From assembly GCA_024695445.1 (NCBI GenBank), contig JAILIG010000154.1, positions 1 to 64,000 on the forward strand: a DNA stretch of 64,000 nt, in the 5' to 3' direction. The notes under the pieces are model-generated. The model was not told the origin of the DNA and ran no database searches. It worked only from the letters and a program-made list of their open reading frames with translations. Below are positions 49,366-58,407 of this stretch, in pieces. Numbering within the stretch: the stretch's first letter is position 1; the number at the start of each line of letters is the position of its first letter. A program made the translations under genes and the position numbers. The stretch is from Oscillospiraceae bacterium. Lineage in GTDB: Bacteria; Bacillota; Clostridia; Oscillospirales; Ruminococcaceae.

Positions 49366-49387
49366 GTTAACACACAGATGTTAACAC
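49366..49387. promoter_or_regulatory. Candidate operator upstream of sugar-binding protein gene
   Basis: GTTAACA-CACAGA-TGTTAAC inverted repeat and GTTAACAC direct repeat. Confidence 0.4.
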
Positions 49388-49410
49388 GAGGAAATGGAGG
49401 AATTAAGACC

Positions 49411-50379
49411 ATGAAAGCGACCAGAATCTTTTCCGTTATTCTCTCTGCAGTGCTCTGCACGACAGCGCTGACCGCCTGCGGCGGCAAGAAGAATCAGCTG
49501 ATTAAAGTCGGCATCATCAACAATGATCCGAACGAGTCCGGCTACCGTACCGCGAATGACAAGGATCTGAAAGCGACCTTCACAAAGGAGAACGGCTTTG
49601 ATGCCGAGTTCCGTTACAGCATGAAGAATGATGTCCAGATCAACGATGCACAGAAGTTCATTCAGGACGATGTCGATTATCTGCTGCTGTCCGCTGCGGA
49701 TATGGCAGGCTGGGACACGGTGCTCAAGGATGCAAAGAAAGCCGGCGTGAAGGTGATTCTGTTCGACAGAACCATTGACGCGGATGAGAGCCTCTATGAA
49801 GCATCCATTGTTTCTGACATGGACAAAGAGGGCGAGACCGCTGTTGATTGGCTCAAGGGCCAGAATCTCCCGAAGTATGAGATCATTCATCTGCAGGGCG
49901 TGATGGGCTCCGCTGCACAGAAGGGCCGTTCCGGTGCACTGGATAAGACCGCCGGCGAGCTTGGCTGGACGATCGTCAAGCAGCAGACCGCTGAGTGGAG
50001 CGCGGAAAAGGCACAGCAGATTGTGCAGTCCGTTATTGATTCCAAGACTTCCTTCAATGTCATTTATGCGGAGAATGACGATATGGCAAAGGGCGCAGTT
50101 GCTGCGCTGGACAAGGCCAATATCTCTCACGGCGTCGGCAAGGATGTCATCATCATGGGCTTTGACTGCAACAAGTGGGCTCTGAAGGAGCTGAAGGCCG
50201 GCAACTGGAACTATGACGGTCAGTGCAATCCGTTCCAGTCCTCCTACATCAAGGATATCATCGACAAGCTCGAAAAGGGTGAGAAGCTTGCAGAGAAGAG
50301 AATCGTCATGAACGAAAAGGGCTTTGATGCAGCACAGATCACCGATGAGGATGTTGAGACCTACGGTATCGGAACCTGA
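49411..50379 (+). CDS. Sugar ABC transporter substrate-binding lipoprotein (YtfQ/RbsB-like, probably arabinose/arabinofuranose)
   Basis: MKATRIFSVILSAVLCTTALTACGG lipobox; periplasmic-binding fold; adjacent ytfR-like genes. Confidence 0.9.
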   Translation: MKATRIFSVILSAVLCTTALTACGGKKNQLIKVGIINNDPNESGYRTANDKDLKATFTKENGFDAEFRYSMKNDVQINDAQKFIQDDVDYLLLSAADMAGWDTVLKDAKKAGVKVILFDRTIDADESLYEASIVSDMDKEGETAVDWLKGQNLPKYEIIHLQGVMGSAAQKGRSGALDKTAGELGWTIVKQQTAEWSAEKAQQIVQSVIDSKTSFNVIYAENDDMAKGAVAALDKANISHGVGKDVIIMGFDCNKWALKELKAGNWNYDGQCNPFQSSYIKDIIDKLEKGEKLAEKRIVMNEKGFDAAQITDEDVETYGIGT

Positions 50380-50456
50380 TACCAAAGCAATCAGCGGTGC
50401 GGACAGCAACCTGCAGCATCGGATGATGCAGATTTGCACGCTAATACACTGAAAAT

Positions 50457-50503
50457 GCGCGGGGCTGCATATGGGGATTTCTGTATGTTCCCCGCGCTTT
50501 TTA
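50457..50503 (+). terminator. Terminator-like hairpin between binding protein and ATPase genes
   Basis: GCGCGGGG...CCCCGCGC followed by TTTTTA. Confidence 0.7.
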
Positions 50504-50530
50504 TCGAACAATTAAACTGGGGGGATTCCG

Positions 50531-52045
50531 ATGCGCGAGAAATCTGTGCTGGAAATGCACGGAATATATAAGAGCTTTCCGGGCGTAAAGGCGCTTCAGA
50601 ATGTTGATTTTTATCTGCGCGAAGGGGAAATCCATGCCCTGATGGGTGAAAACGGCGCCGGCAAGTCCACTCTGATTAAGGTGCTGACCGGCGTTTACGG
50701 CAAAGATGCCGGAGAGATTTATCTGAAAGGGCATTCGGGACCGGTTCGGATTCACTCTCCGCAGGACGCACAGAATGCCGGAATCAGCACGGTTTATCAG
50801 GAAATATCCCTTTGCCCGAATCTGTCTGTTGCGGAAAATATCTTTATCGGGCGCGGAAAGGGGATGCGCGTCAGTTGGAAGCAGATGAACAGCGATGCCG
50901 CCAAGCTGCTGACTTCACTCGATATCCCTGCCAAGCCGACGCAGCAGCTCGCTTCCTGTTCGATTGCAGTGCAGCAGATGGTTGCCATTGCCAGAGCCGT
51001 CGATATGGACTGCCGTGTGCTGATTCTGGATGAACCGACCTCGTCACTGGATGAATCGGAAGTCGCAAAGCTGTTCCGTCTGATGCGTCAGCTTCGTGAA
51101 CGCGGAGTCGGCATCGTTTTCGTTACGCATTTCCTCGATCAGGTCTATGAAGTCTGTGACCGGATTACAGTTCTGCGGAACGGTCAGCTTGTCGGTGAAT
51201 ACGAGATCGAAGCGCTGCCGCGTGTCCAGCTTGTCTCGAAAATGCTCGGCAAGGAACTGGACGACATGGCGGACATTAAGAATAATCTCCCTGTCAGTAC
51301 AGAAAAAGATTCTGTTCCGGTTTACGAGGCGAAGGGGCTTTGCAGTACAGAAGGCATCCAGCCGTTTGATTTTGAGATCCGCCGCGGGGAGGTCAACGGG
51401 TTTACCGGGCTGCTCGGTTCCGGGCGTTCCGAATCGGTCCGGGCGATTTTCGGTGCCGACCGTGTAACATCCGGTGAAGTGAAGGTGAACGGTACTCCTG
51501 TTCAGATCAAAAAGCCGATTGATGCGATGCGGCATGGAATTGCGTATCTTGCCGAGGACCGGAAACGCGACGGAATTGTCGGCGATCTCTCTGTCCGAGA
51601 TAACATCATTCTTGCGCTTCAGGTCAAAAACGGCTTTTTCAAGCCTTTTTCCAAGGCGAAGGCGATTAAGTTTGCACGCGAATACATCAAGCTGCTTGAC
51701 ATCAAAACAGCATCGGTGAACACTCCGGTCGCATCGCTGTCCGGCGGGAATCAGCAGAAGGTGATCCTTGCGCGCTGGCTGCTGACGCACCCGAATTACC
51801 TGATTCTGGACGAGCCGACCAGAGGCATTGATGTCGGTACGAAAGTCGAGATTCAAAAGCTGGTGCTGAAGCTGGCAGCTGAGGGCATGAGCGTGACTTT
51901 CATCTCATCGGAGACAGATGAGATGCTCCGTACCTGTTCCAGACTGCTTGTGATGCGGGACCGGAAGCTGGTCGGCGAGCTGACCGGCGATCAGCTCACA
52001 CAGAGCCACATTATGAATACGATCGCAGGAGGTGAACAGGCATGA
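50531..52045 (+). CDS. Sugar ABC transporter ATP-binding protein (tandem ATPase, YtfR/RbsA-like)
   Basis: GENGAGKSTLIKVLTGVYGKDAGEI; LSGGNQQKVILARWL; two NBDs. Confidence 0.95.
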   Translation: MREKSVLEMHGIYKSFPGVKALQNVDFYLREGEIHALMGENGAGKSTLIKVLTGVYGKDAGEIYLKGHSGPVRIHSPQDAQNAGISTVYQEISLCPNLSVAENIFIGRGKGMRVSWKQMNSDAAKLLTSLDIPAKPTQQLASCSIAVQQMVAIARAVDMDCRVLILDEPTSSLDESEVAKLFRLMRQLRERGVGIVFVTHFLDQVYEVCDRITVLRNGQLVGEYEIEALPRVQLVSKMLGKELDDMADIKNNLPVSTEKDSVPVYEAKGLCSTEGIQPFDFEIRRGEVNGFTGLLGSGRSESVRAIFGADRVTSGEVKVNGTPVQIKKPIDAMRHGIAYLAEDRKRDGIVGDLSVRDNIILALQVKNGFFKPFSKAKAIKFAREYIKLLDIKTASVNTPVASLSGGNQQKVILARWLLTHPNYLILDEPTRGIDVGTKVEIQKLVLKLAAEGMSVTFISSETDEMLRTCSRLLVMRDRKLVGELTGDQLTQSHIMNTIAGGEQA

Positions 52046-53139
52046 CCGAAAAAACCGTCCTCAGAAAGCAGGAATCTTGGATTTCCTCGATTCTGCGGCA
52101 TCAGATTATTATACCGATTGCAGCCCTGCTTCTGCTGTCCCTGTTCAATCTCATTGCAGATCCGTCTTTTTTCTGCATTACGCTCGGTCATAACTCTGCC
52201 GGAAATCCGGTTCTGTCCGGTAATCTGATTACGATAATCGACTGCGGTTCCGAGCTTGCCATTCTGGCAATCGGCATGACGCTCGTCACGGCTGCCTCCG
52301 GCGGGCAGGACATCAGCGTCGGTGCTGCCATCGCAATCAGCGGCAGCGTGATCATTCGCGTGCTCTGCGGCACCAACACCAGACCGGATACACTCCAGGC
52401 TCCGATCATTGTCGCGTTTCTGGTTGCCTGTCTTGTCGCAATGGCGTTTGGCGCCTTCAACGGGGCGCTGGTTGCATTCTTCCGCATTCAGCCGATGGTT
52501 GCAACGCTGATTCTGTTTACGGCCGGGCGTTCGATTGCCGCGTGGATCAACAACAACGAGTTGCCTGTTATCAGTGACGAATCGTTCACATATTTCGGCG
52601 GCTATCTGCCGGGGATTCCGATTCCGACGCCGTTTTTCATTGCGCTGCTCTGCTACCTGATTACATGGGCGGTATTAAAGTTTACAACACTCGGACTGTA
52701 TGTGCAGTCAGTCGGCATCAATGAAAAAACAGCGCATCTCAACGGTTTGAATCCCGTTCTGATCAAATTGGCGACATATATCCTGCTCGGCCTCTGTGTT
52801 GCCGTTTGCGGCCTCATCAAGGTCAGCCGGATTTCCACGATCAATTATTCGGTCATTGCGAAGGATATTGAAATGGACGCCATTCTTGCAGTTGCACTCG
52901 GCGGAAACTCGCTGAGCGGCGGAAAGTTCAATATGAGCGCTTCGATTCTCGGTGCTTATGTCATTCAGTTCCTGACGACAACACTGTATAAATTCAATGT
53001 GCAGTCGGATGCACTTTCGGCATATAAGGCCGTGGTCGTGATTGTACTGGTTGTGCTCAGTGCGCCGTCAGTGCGCGAAAAGCTCAGTGCGCTTGTGAGA
53101 AAGCTGCATACTTCAGGGCAAACGACACCTGCGGCATAA
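52042..53139 (+). CDS. Sugar ABC transporter permease (YtfT-like)
   Basis: GMTLVTAASGGQDISVGAAIAISG; overlaps ATPase gene. Confidence 0.92.
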   Translation: MTEKTVLRKQESWISSILRHQIIIPIAALLLLSLFNLIADPSFFCITLGHNSAGNPVLSGNLITIIDCGSELAILAIGMTLVTAASGGQDISVGAAIAISGSVIIRVLCGTNTRPDTLQAPIIVAFLVACLVAMAFGAFNGALVAFFRIQPMVATLILFTAGRSIAAWINNNELPVISDESFTYFGGYLPGIPIPTPFFIALLCYLITWAVLKFTTLGLYVQSVGINEKTAHLNGLNPVLIKLATYILLGLCVAVCGLIKVSRISTINYSVIAKDIEMDAILAVALGGNSLSGGKFNMSASILGAYVIQFLTTTLYKFNVQSDALSAYKAVVVIVLVVLSAPSVREKLSALVRKLHTSGQTTPAA

Positions 53140-53169
53140 ACGCAGCAATCACGAACGGAGGAATGATGT

Positions 53170-54249
53170 ATGGCGCCTCAGATTCAGACACGCAGCAGGC
53201 TGCGAAGCAGAATCAGCCGGCTGTCGGATACCAATTTGCTCACATCCATCACGGTTGCTGTGTTTATAGTGATGTATCTGTGTGCAATTCTCTTTCTGCA
53301 AAGAGGCTTTCTGAAGCCGCAAACCTTTTTCAATATGCTGAATGCCAATGCCGCGCTTGTGATTATGTCCTGCGGCCTGACATTGGTGATGATTACTGGC
53401 GGGATTGATATTTCCGTCGGCGGTGTGACGGCACTGGTCAGTATGTGCAGTGCGGTGTATCTCGACTATCACGGCGGAAACCTGTTCGGCGCACTGCTGA
53501 TCTCGCTTGGAATCGGTCTGGCGTTCGGACTGGTGCAGGGATATCTGGTTGCATACCTGGAAATCCAGCCGTTCATTGTGACGCTGGCCGGTATGTTCTT
53601 TGCACGTGGCATGACCACAATCGTGCATTCCGAGCCGTTTAATGTTGCGCATCAGGGCCTTGTCGCACTGAAGGACACCCGTATTTCCATTCCGTTTTTA
53701 GGCTCCTTCAATAAGCGCGGCGATTTCATTCCCGCATATATGGAAATCGGCGTGCTGGCTGTCATTGCTGTGACAGCAGGGCTCTTTGCCGTGCTCAAAT
53801 GGACCAAGACCGGCAGAAATTTCTACGCAGTCGGCGGCAGCCGTCAGAGCGCACTGATGCTCGGCATCAATGTGAAGCGCACCGTATTTCTTTCCCATCT
53901 GATCTGCAGTCTTCTTGCGGGCCTCGGCGGATTTGTGTTCTTCATTCATGTCGGTTCCGGTTCACCGGCGCACGCTTCCGGATATGAGATGAACGCAATC
54001 GCGTCTTCCATCATCGGCGGCACAATGCTGACAGGCGGTGTCGGCAATGTGATCGGAACATTTTTCGGTGTGATGTCTCTGGCGCTGATTCAGAATATTG
54101 TTTCATCGGTCGGTTTTGACCAGCCGTGGTGGACCGGCATCACCATTGCCGTGATGCTTTGTCTGTTCCTGATTGTGCAGAGCATCATCATCGTAAAACG
54201 AAAGCAATCGAATCAGAGTGAACCCTCCGCAAACGCAGAAAAGGGGTGA
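53170..54249 (+). CDS. Sugar ABC transporter permease (YjfF-like)
   Basis: GLTLVMITGGIDISVGGVTALVSM; second permease of pair. Confidence 0.92.
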   Translation: MAPQIQTRSRLRSRISRLSDTNLLTSITVAVFIVMYLCAILFLQRGFLKPQTFFNMLNANAALVIMSCGLTLVMITGGIDISVGGVTALVSMCSAVYLDYHGGNLFGALLISLGIGLAFGLVQGYLVAYLEIQPFIVTLAGMFFARGMTTIVHSEPFNVAHQGLVALKDTRISIPFLGSFNKRGDFIPAYMEIGVLAVIAVTAGLFAVLKWTKTGRNFYAVGGSRQSALMLGINVKRTVFLSHLICSLLAGLGGFVFFIHVGSGSPAHASGYEMNAIASSIIGGTMLTGGVGNVIGTFFGVMSLALIQNIVSSVGFDQPWWTGITIAVMLCLFLIVQSIIIVKRKQSNQSEPSANAEKG

Positions 54250-54253
54250 AAGC

Positions 54254-55843
54254 GTGAATCCATCTGAGTACATCCGGAGCGGGTGCTGTTATCTCGGCAT
54301 TGAGTTCGGATCGACCAGAATCAAGGCGGTTCTGATCGGCGAGAACGCCGCACCGCTTTCCACAGGAATCTGTGACTGGAGCAATCAGCTTGAGAACGGT
54401 ATCTGGACCTATTCACTCGAAGCGGTTCGGCACGGGCTGCATAGCTGTTTTGCCGATCTGATTTTCAATGTGCAGACGCAATACGGCGTCCGGCTGAAAA
54501 CTGCTGCGGGCATCGGGATTTCCGCGATGATGCACGGATATCTCGCGTTCGATCGGGAGGACCGGCTGCTGGTGCCGTTCCGCACATGGAGGAACTCGAT
54601 CACGGGAGAGGCGGCAGAGCGTCTGACGGAAGCCTTCCGCTTCAATATCCCCGAACGGTGGAGCATTGCACATCTCTATCAGGCAATTCTGAATCAGGAA
54701 CCGCATATCGGCAGGATTGTGTTTCTGACGACGCTTGCGGGATATGTTCACTGGCTTTTAACCGGCCGGAAAGTGCTCGGCATCGGCGATGCGTCCGGTA
54801 TGTTCCCGATTGATCCGGAAACCGGCACATATGATGCCGAAATGCTCCTAAAGTTTTCGGCTTTGACCGAGGGAACAGCCTTTTGCGCATCCCTGCCGGA
54901 GATTCTGCCGCAGATTATCCCTGTCGGAGAGCAGGCGGGAAGCCTGACACCGGACGGTGCGCTGCTGCTGGATCCGACCGGCGGATTTGAGCCGGGGGTG
55001 CCTTTCTGTCCGCCGGAAGGCGATGCACAGACGGGTATGACGGCGACAAACAGTATTTTGCCGAAAACAGGCAATGTATCCGCCGGAACATCCATTTTTG
55101 CCATGACCGTTCTGGAACACAGCCTTCAGGCCGTACACCGGGAGATCGACATTGTCACGACTCCCTGCGGCGATCCGGTGGCAATGGTTCACTGCAACAA
55201 CTGTTCGTCTGATTTCGACGCATGGGTTGGGATGCTCGGCGGACTGCTGCGGGAGGCCGGTGCGGAGATGCCGAAACCGCAGCTCTATGATCTGCTCTAT
55301 ACGCTTGCTGCCAAAGGCCGGCCGGATTGTGACGGCATTGTCAGCTACAATTACTTTGCAGGTGAACAGATTACGGAGCTTCCGGCCGGAAAGCCGATGC
55401 TGTTCCGGAATCCGGATTCTGTATTCAGCATCTGCAATCTGATGCGCAGTCTTGTTTATTCCTGTATGGCCACGCTGAAAATCGGAATGGATATTCTGAC
55501 CGGGCAGGAGCAGGTGAAGCTGGAGCAGATCTATGCACACGGCGGCCTGTTCAAAACGCCGGTCGCAAGCCAGCCGTTTCTTGCGGCAGCGCTCGGCGTT
55601 GATGTCACTCTGATGCAGTCGGCCGGTGAAGGCGGTGCCTGGGGCATTGCGCTGCTCGCGGCTTTCATGGGCCGCAGGGATCGTTCGCTGACACTGCCGC
55701 AATATCTCAGTCAGAATGTTTTTGCCGGAATGAAGGGGGAAACCGTCTCGCCGAAGCAGGCGGATATCGACGGGATCAATGCGTATATGCAGGCTTACCG
55801 GCAGGGATTATCCGCAGAACGCGCAGCCGTTCTCACATCATAA
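54254..55843 (+). CDS. FGGY-family carbohydrate kinase (probable ribulokinase)
   Basis: GIEFGSTRIKAVLI; ISAMMHGYLAFD; GTG start with AAAGGGGTGA SD; adjacent araA. Confidence 0.88.
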   Translation: MNPSEYIRSGCCYLGIEFGSTRIKAVLIGENAAPLSTGICDWSNQLENGIWTYSLEAVRHGLHSCFADLIFNVQTQYGVRLKTAAGIGISAMMHGYLAFDREDRLLVPFRTWRNSITGEAAERLTEAFRFNIPERWSIAHLYQAILNQEPHIGRIVFLTTLAGYVHWLLTGRKVLGIGDASGMFPIDPETGTYDAEMLLKFSALTEGTAFCASLPEILPQIIPVGEQAGSLTPDGALLLDPTGGFEPGVPFCPPEGDAQTGMTATNSILPKTGNVSAGTSIFAMTVLEHSLQAVHREIDIVTTPCGDPVAMVHCNNCSSDFDAWVGMLGGLLREAGAEMPKPQLYDLLYTLAAKGRPDCDGIVSYNYFAGEQITELPAGKPMLFRNPDSVFSICNLMRSLVYSCMATLKIGMDILTGQEQVKLEQIYAHGGLFKTPVASQPFLAAALGVDVTLMQSAGEGGAWGIALLAAFMGRRDRSLTLPQYLSQNVFAGMKGETVSPKQADIDGINAYMQAYRQGLSAERAAVLTS

Positions 55844-55861
55844 AGAAAGAAGGAATCTACG

Positions 55862-57292
55862 ATGAAATTCTGGTTCATTACCGGTTCACAGAAGATGTAC
55901 GGCGAAGAGACACTGCGACAGGTTGAAGCCGATTCGCGGGAAATCGTAGCCGGTCTGAAGCTGCCGTTCCCGGTGGAATACCGCCTGACGGCAAAGACAA
56001 ATGCCGAGATCACCGCTGTTGTCAAAGAGGCAAATTACGATGATGAATGCGCCGGAATTATCACATTCTGCCATACATTCTCGCCGTCCAAAATGTGGAT
56101 TAACGGGTTGTCTTTGCTGCAAAAGCCCTGGCTGCATTTCCATACGCAGTTTTTGGACTCCATTCCGAATGAAGCGATTGACATGGACTACATGAATCTG
56201 CATCAGTCGGCACACGGCGACCGGGAGCACGGTTTTATCGGTGCGCGGATGCGCCAGCCCAGAACGGTTGTCGCCGGTCACTGGAAGAATCCGGCGGTGC
56301 AGCAGCAGATCGCGGACTGGCAGAGAGCGGCCGTCGGTGCGGCCTTCAGCAAAAGCCTGAAGATCGTACGGTTCGGTGACAATATGCGTGAGGTCGCTGT
56401 CACCGAGGGCGACAAGGTCGAGGCACAGATCAGAATGGGCTGGCAGGTCAATACATGGGCCGTCGGTGATCTGGTCAAAGAAATGGATGCAGTAACGGAC
56501 GCTGACATCGAGCGCCTCGTGGAAGAATATGCCACACTGTATACATTTGATTCCGCCGACCTTGATGCGATCCGCTATCAGGCACGGGAGGAGATTGCGA
56601 TTGAGCGGATTCTTGTCCGTGAGGGCGCAATGGCATATTCCAACACCTTTGAAGATCTCTACGGGATGCGGCAGCTTCCGGGACTTGCTTCTCAGCACCT
56701 GATGTCCAAGGGGTACGGATTCGGTGCAGAGGGCGATTGGAAAACGGCCGGTCTGACCGCGATCATCAAGGCGATGTACCCGGACGGTGCGGCATCGTTT
56801 ATGGAAGATTATACTTATGATTATGCGCATGAACTGATTCTAGGCTCCCATATGCTGGAGGTCTGCCCGTCGATTGCGGCCGGCCGTCCGAGAATCGAAG
56901 TGCATCCGCTCGGCATCGGTCATAAGGAGCCGCCTGCGCGGCTTGTTTTTGAAGGCAGAGCCGGCGCGGCAAAAGCAGTTTCGGTCATTGATGCCGGCGG
57001 GCGGCTGCGCCTGATTGTGCAGGATGTCATCTGTGAAAAGCCGTTCCAGTCGATGCCGAATCTGCCGGTTGCGCGTACCATGTGGCGTCCGGCGCCTTCC
57101 TTCCTCGACGGTCTGAAGTGCTGGATTCTCGCGGGCGGCGCACATCATACCGTGCTCAGCTACGACCTCACCGATACAGTCATCCGGGATTTCGCCCGTA
57201 TCATGAAGACGGAGCTGGTCTGCATCAATGAGAAGACCACACCGGATGCATTGGAGCGCGATCTGATGCTCGGTGACATCATCTACGGATGA
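55862..57292 (+). CDS. araA: L-arabinose isomerase
   Basis: FWFITGSQKMYGEETLRQV; CHTFSPSKMWINGL; HTQFLDSIPNEAIDMDYMNLHQSAHGDREHGFI. Confidence 0.98.
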   Translation: MKFWFITGSQKMYGEETLRQVEADSREIVAGLKLPFPVEYRLTAKTNAEITAVVKEANYDDECAGIITFCHTFSPSKMWINGLSLLQKPWLHFHTQFLDSIPNEAIDMDYMNLHQSAHGDREHGFIGARMRQPRTVVAGHWKNPAVQQQIADWQRAAVGAAFSKSLKIVRFGDNMREVAVTEGDKVEAQIRMGWQVNTWAVGDLVKEMDAVTDADIERLVEEYATLYTFDSADLDAIRYQAREEIAIERILVREGAMAYSNTFEDLYGMRQLPGLASQHLMSKGYGFGAEGDWKTAGLTAIIKAMYPDGAASFMEDYTYDYAHELILGSHMLEVCPSIAAGRPRIEVHPLGIGHKEPPARLVFEGRAGAAKAVSVIDAGGRLRLIVQDVICEKPFQSMPNLPVARTMWRPAPSFLDGLKCWILAGGAHHTVLSYDLTDTVIRDFARIMKTELVCINEKTTPDALERDLMLGDIIYG

Positions 57293-57375
57293 CAATGCGA
57301 ATCATGACCGGTCAGGCGGTTTGATTGTCCTTTATACCGATTTTTCCCTCCTTAGTTTTGCTGTGAATCACAGCC

Positions 57376-57411
57376 AAAAAATGAGTCCTGCAACCGCAAG
57401 ACTCATTTTTT
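57376..57411. terminator. Bidirectional terminator between araA and araD
   Basis: AAAAAATGAGTC...GACTCATTTTTT. Confidence 0.85.
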
Positions 57412-57421
57412 GTTTTATGGT

Positions 57422-58117
57422 TTATTTTTGCCCGTAATAGGCATTCGGTCCGTGTTTCCGGAAATAATGCTTATCCAGTACAAACTGCGGCAGCACGGCT
57501 TCGGGGTTGAGCAGAAGTGTTTTGAGCGCCATTTCTGCCACCGTTTCCAGCACGACCGCATGATAGACGGACGCGTCTGCGTCGGCGCCCCATGTAAACG
57601 GGCCGTGGTTTCTGACCACAATGCCGGGAACGGCCAACGGATCTATGCTTCGTTCGCGGAGCGTTTCTGCGATGACCTTTCCGGTGTTCAGCTCATAGGC
57701 CGTCTGTACTTCTTCCTGCGTCAGTGATCTGGTGCAGGGAATATCGCCGTAGAAATAGTCTGCGTGCGTGGTGCCGAGCGCGGGAATATCGCGTCCTGCC
57801 TGTGCAAACGCAATCGCGTGGACGGAATGGGTATGTGTGATGCCGCCCAGCGAGGAAAATGCCCGGTAAAGCTCCAGATGTGTCTGCGTATCGGAGGACG
57901 GATTCCATTTTCCATCGACACGGGCGCCGGTTTCGAGCTCCACAACGACCATGTCATCGGGCTGCATGGCGTCGTAGCTGACGCCGGACGGCTTGATGAC
58001 TACAAGCCCGGCAGAGCGGTCGATTCCGCTGACATTTCCCCATGTATAGATGACAACCCCGCGTCTGACCAGTTCCAGATTGGCATTCCAGACTTGTTTT
58101 TTTAATGCTTCCAGCAT
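57422..58117 (-). CDS. araD: L-ribulose-5-phosphate 4-epimerase
   Basis: [50 protein letters not shown]. Confidence 0.97.
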   Translation of the reverse strand: MLEALKKQVWNANLELVRRGVVIYTWGNVSGIDRSAGLVVIKPSGVSYDAMQPDDMVVVELETGARVDGKWNPSSDTQTHLELYRAFSSLGGITHTHSVHAIAFAQAGRDIPALGTTHADYFYGDIPCTRSLTQEEVQTAYELNTGKVIAETLRERSIDPLAVPGIVVRNHGPFTWGADADASVYHAVVLETVAEMALKTLLLNPEAVLPQFVLDKHYFRKHGPNAYYGQK

Positions 58118-58174
58118 AAGGCGTTCCTTTCTGCCGCGTCATCTCTCGGATGATTCTGACGGCTGCACACAGTC

Positions 58175-58203
58175 ATTATAGCACGGAACCCGAAAAGCTG
58201 CAA
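58175..58203 (-). promoter_or_regulatory. Promoter of araD
   Basis: TTGCAG-17 bp-TATAAT on minus strand. Confidence 0.7.
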
Positions 58204-58283
58204 TGCGTAAAATTGTGTTTATGGGCGAATTGATTATGATTTTACTTCCTTTATCTGCTTAATACACAAAATCCGGAATACAA

Positions 58284-58312
58284 TTGACAAAAAACTGACA
58301 TTGTGGTATAAT
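58284..58312 (+). promoter_or_regulatory. Promoter of FIST-GGDEF gene
   Basis: TTGACA-17 bp-TATAAT. Confidence 0.85.
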
Positions 58313-58407
58313 GAAACAAAGTGATGAAATGAAGTGAGAAAATCGTTCGGGATGTTGAATATCTGCCGCCGGCTGAAATGCGGCTGACAGAAGAACGGAG
58401 GGCTGCC

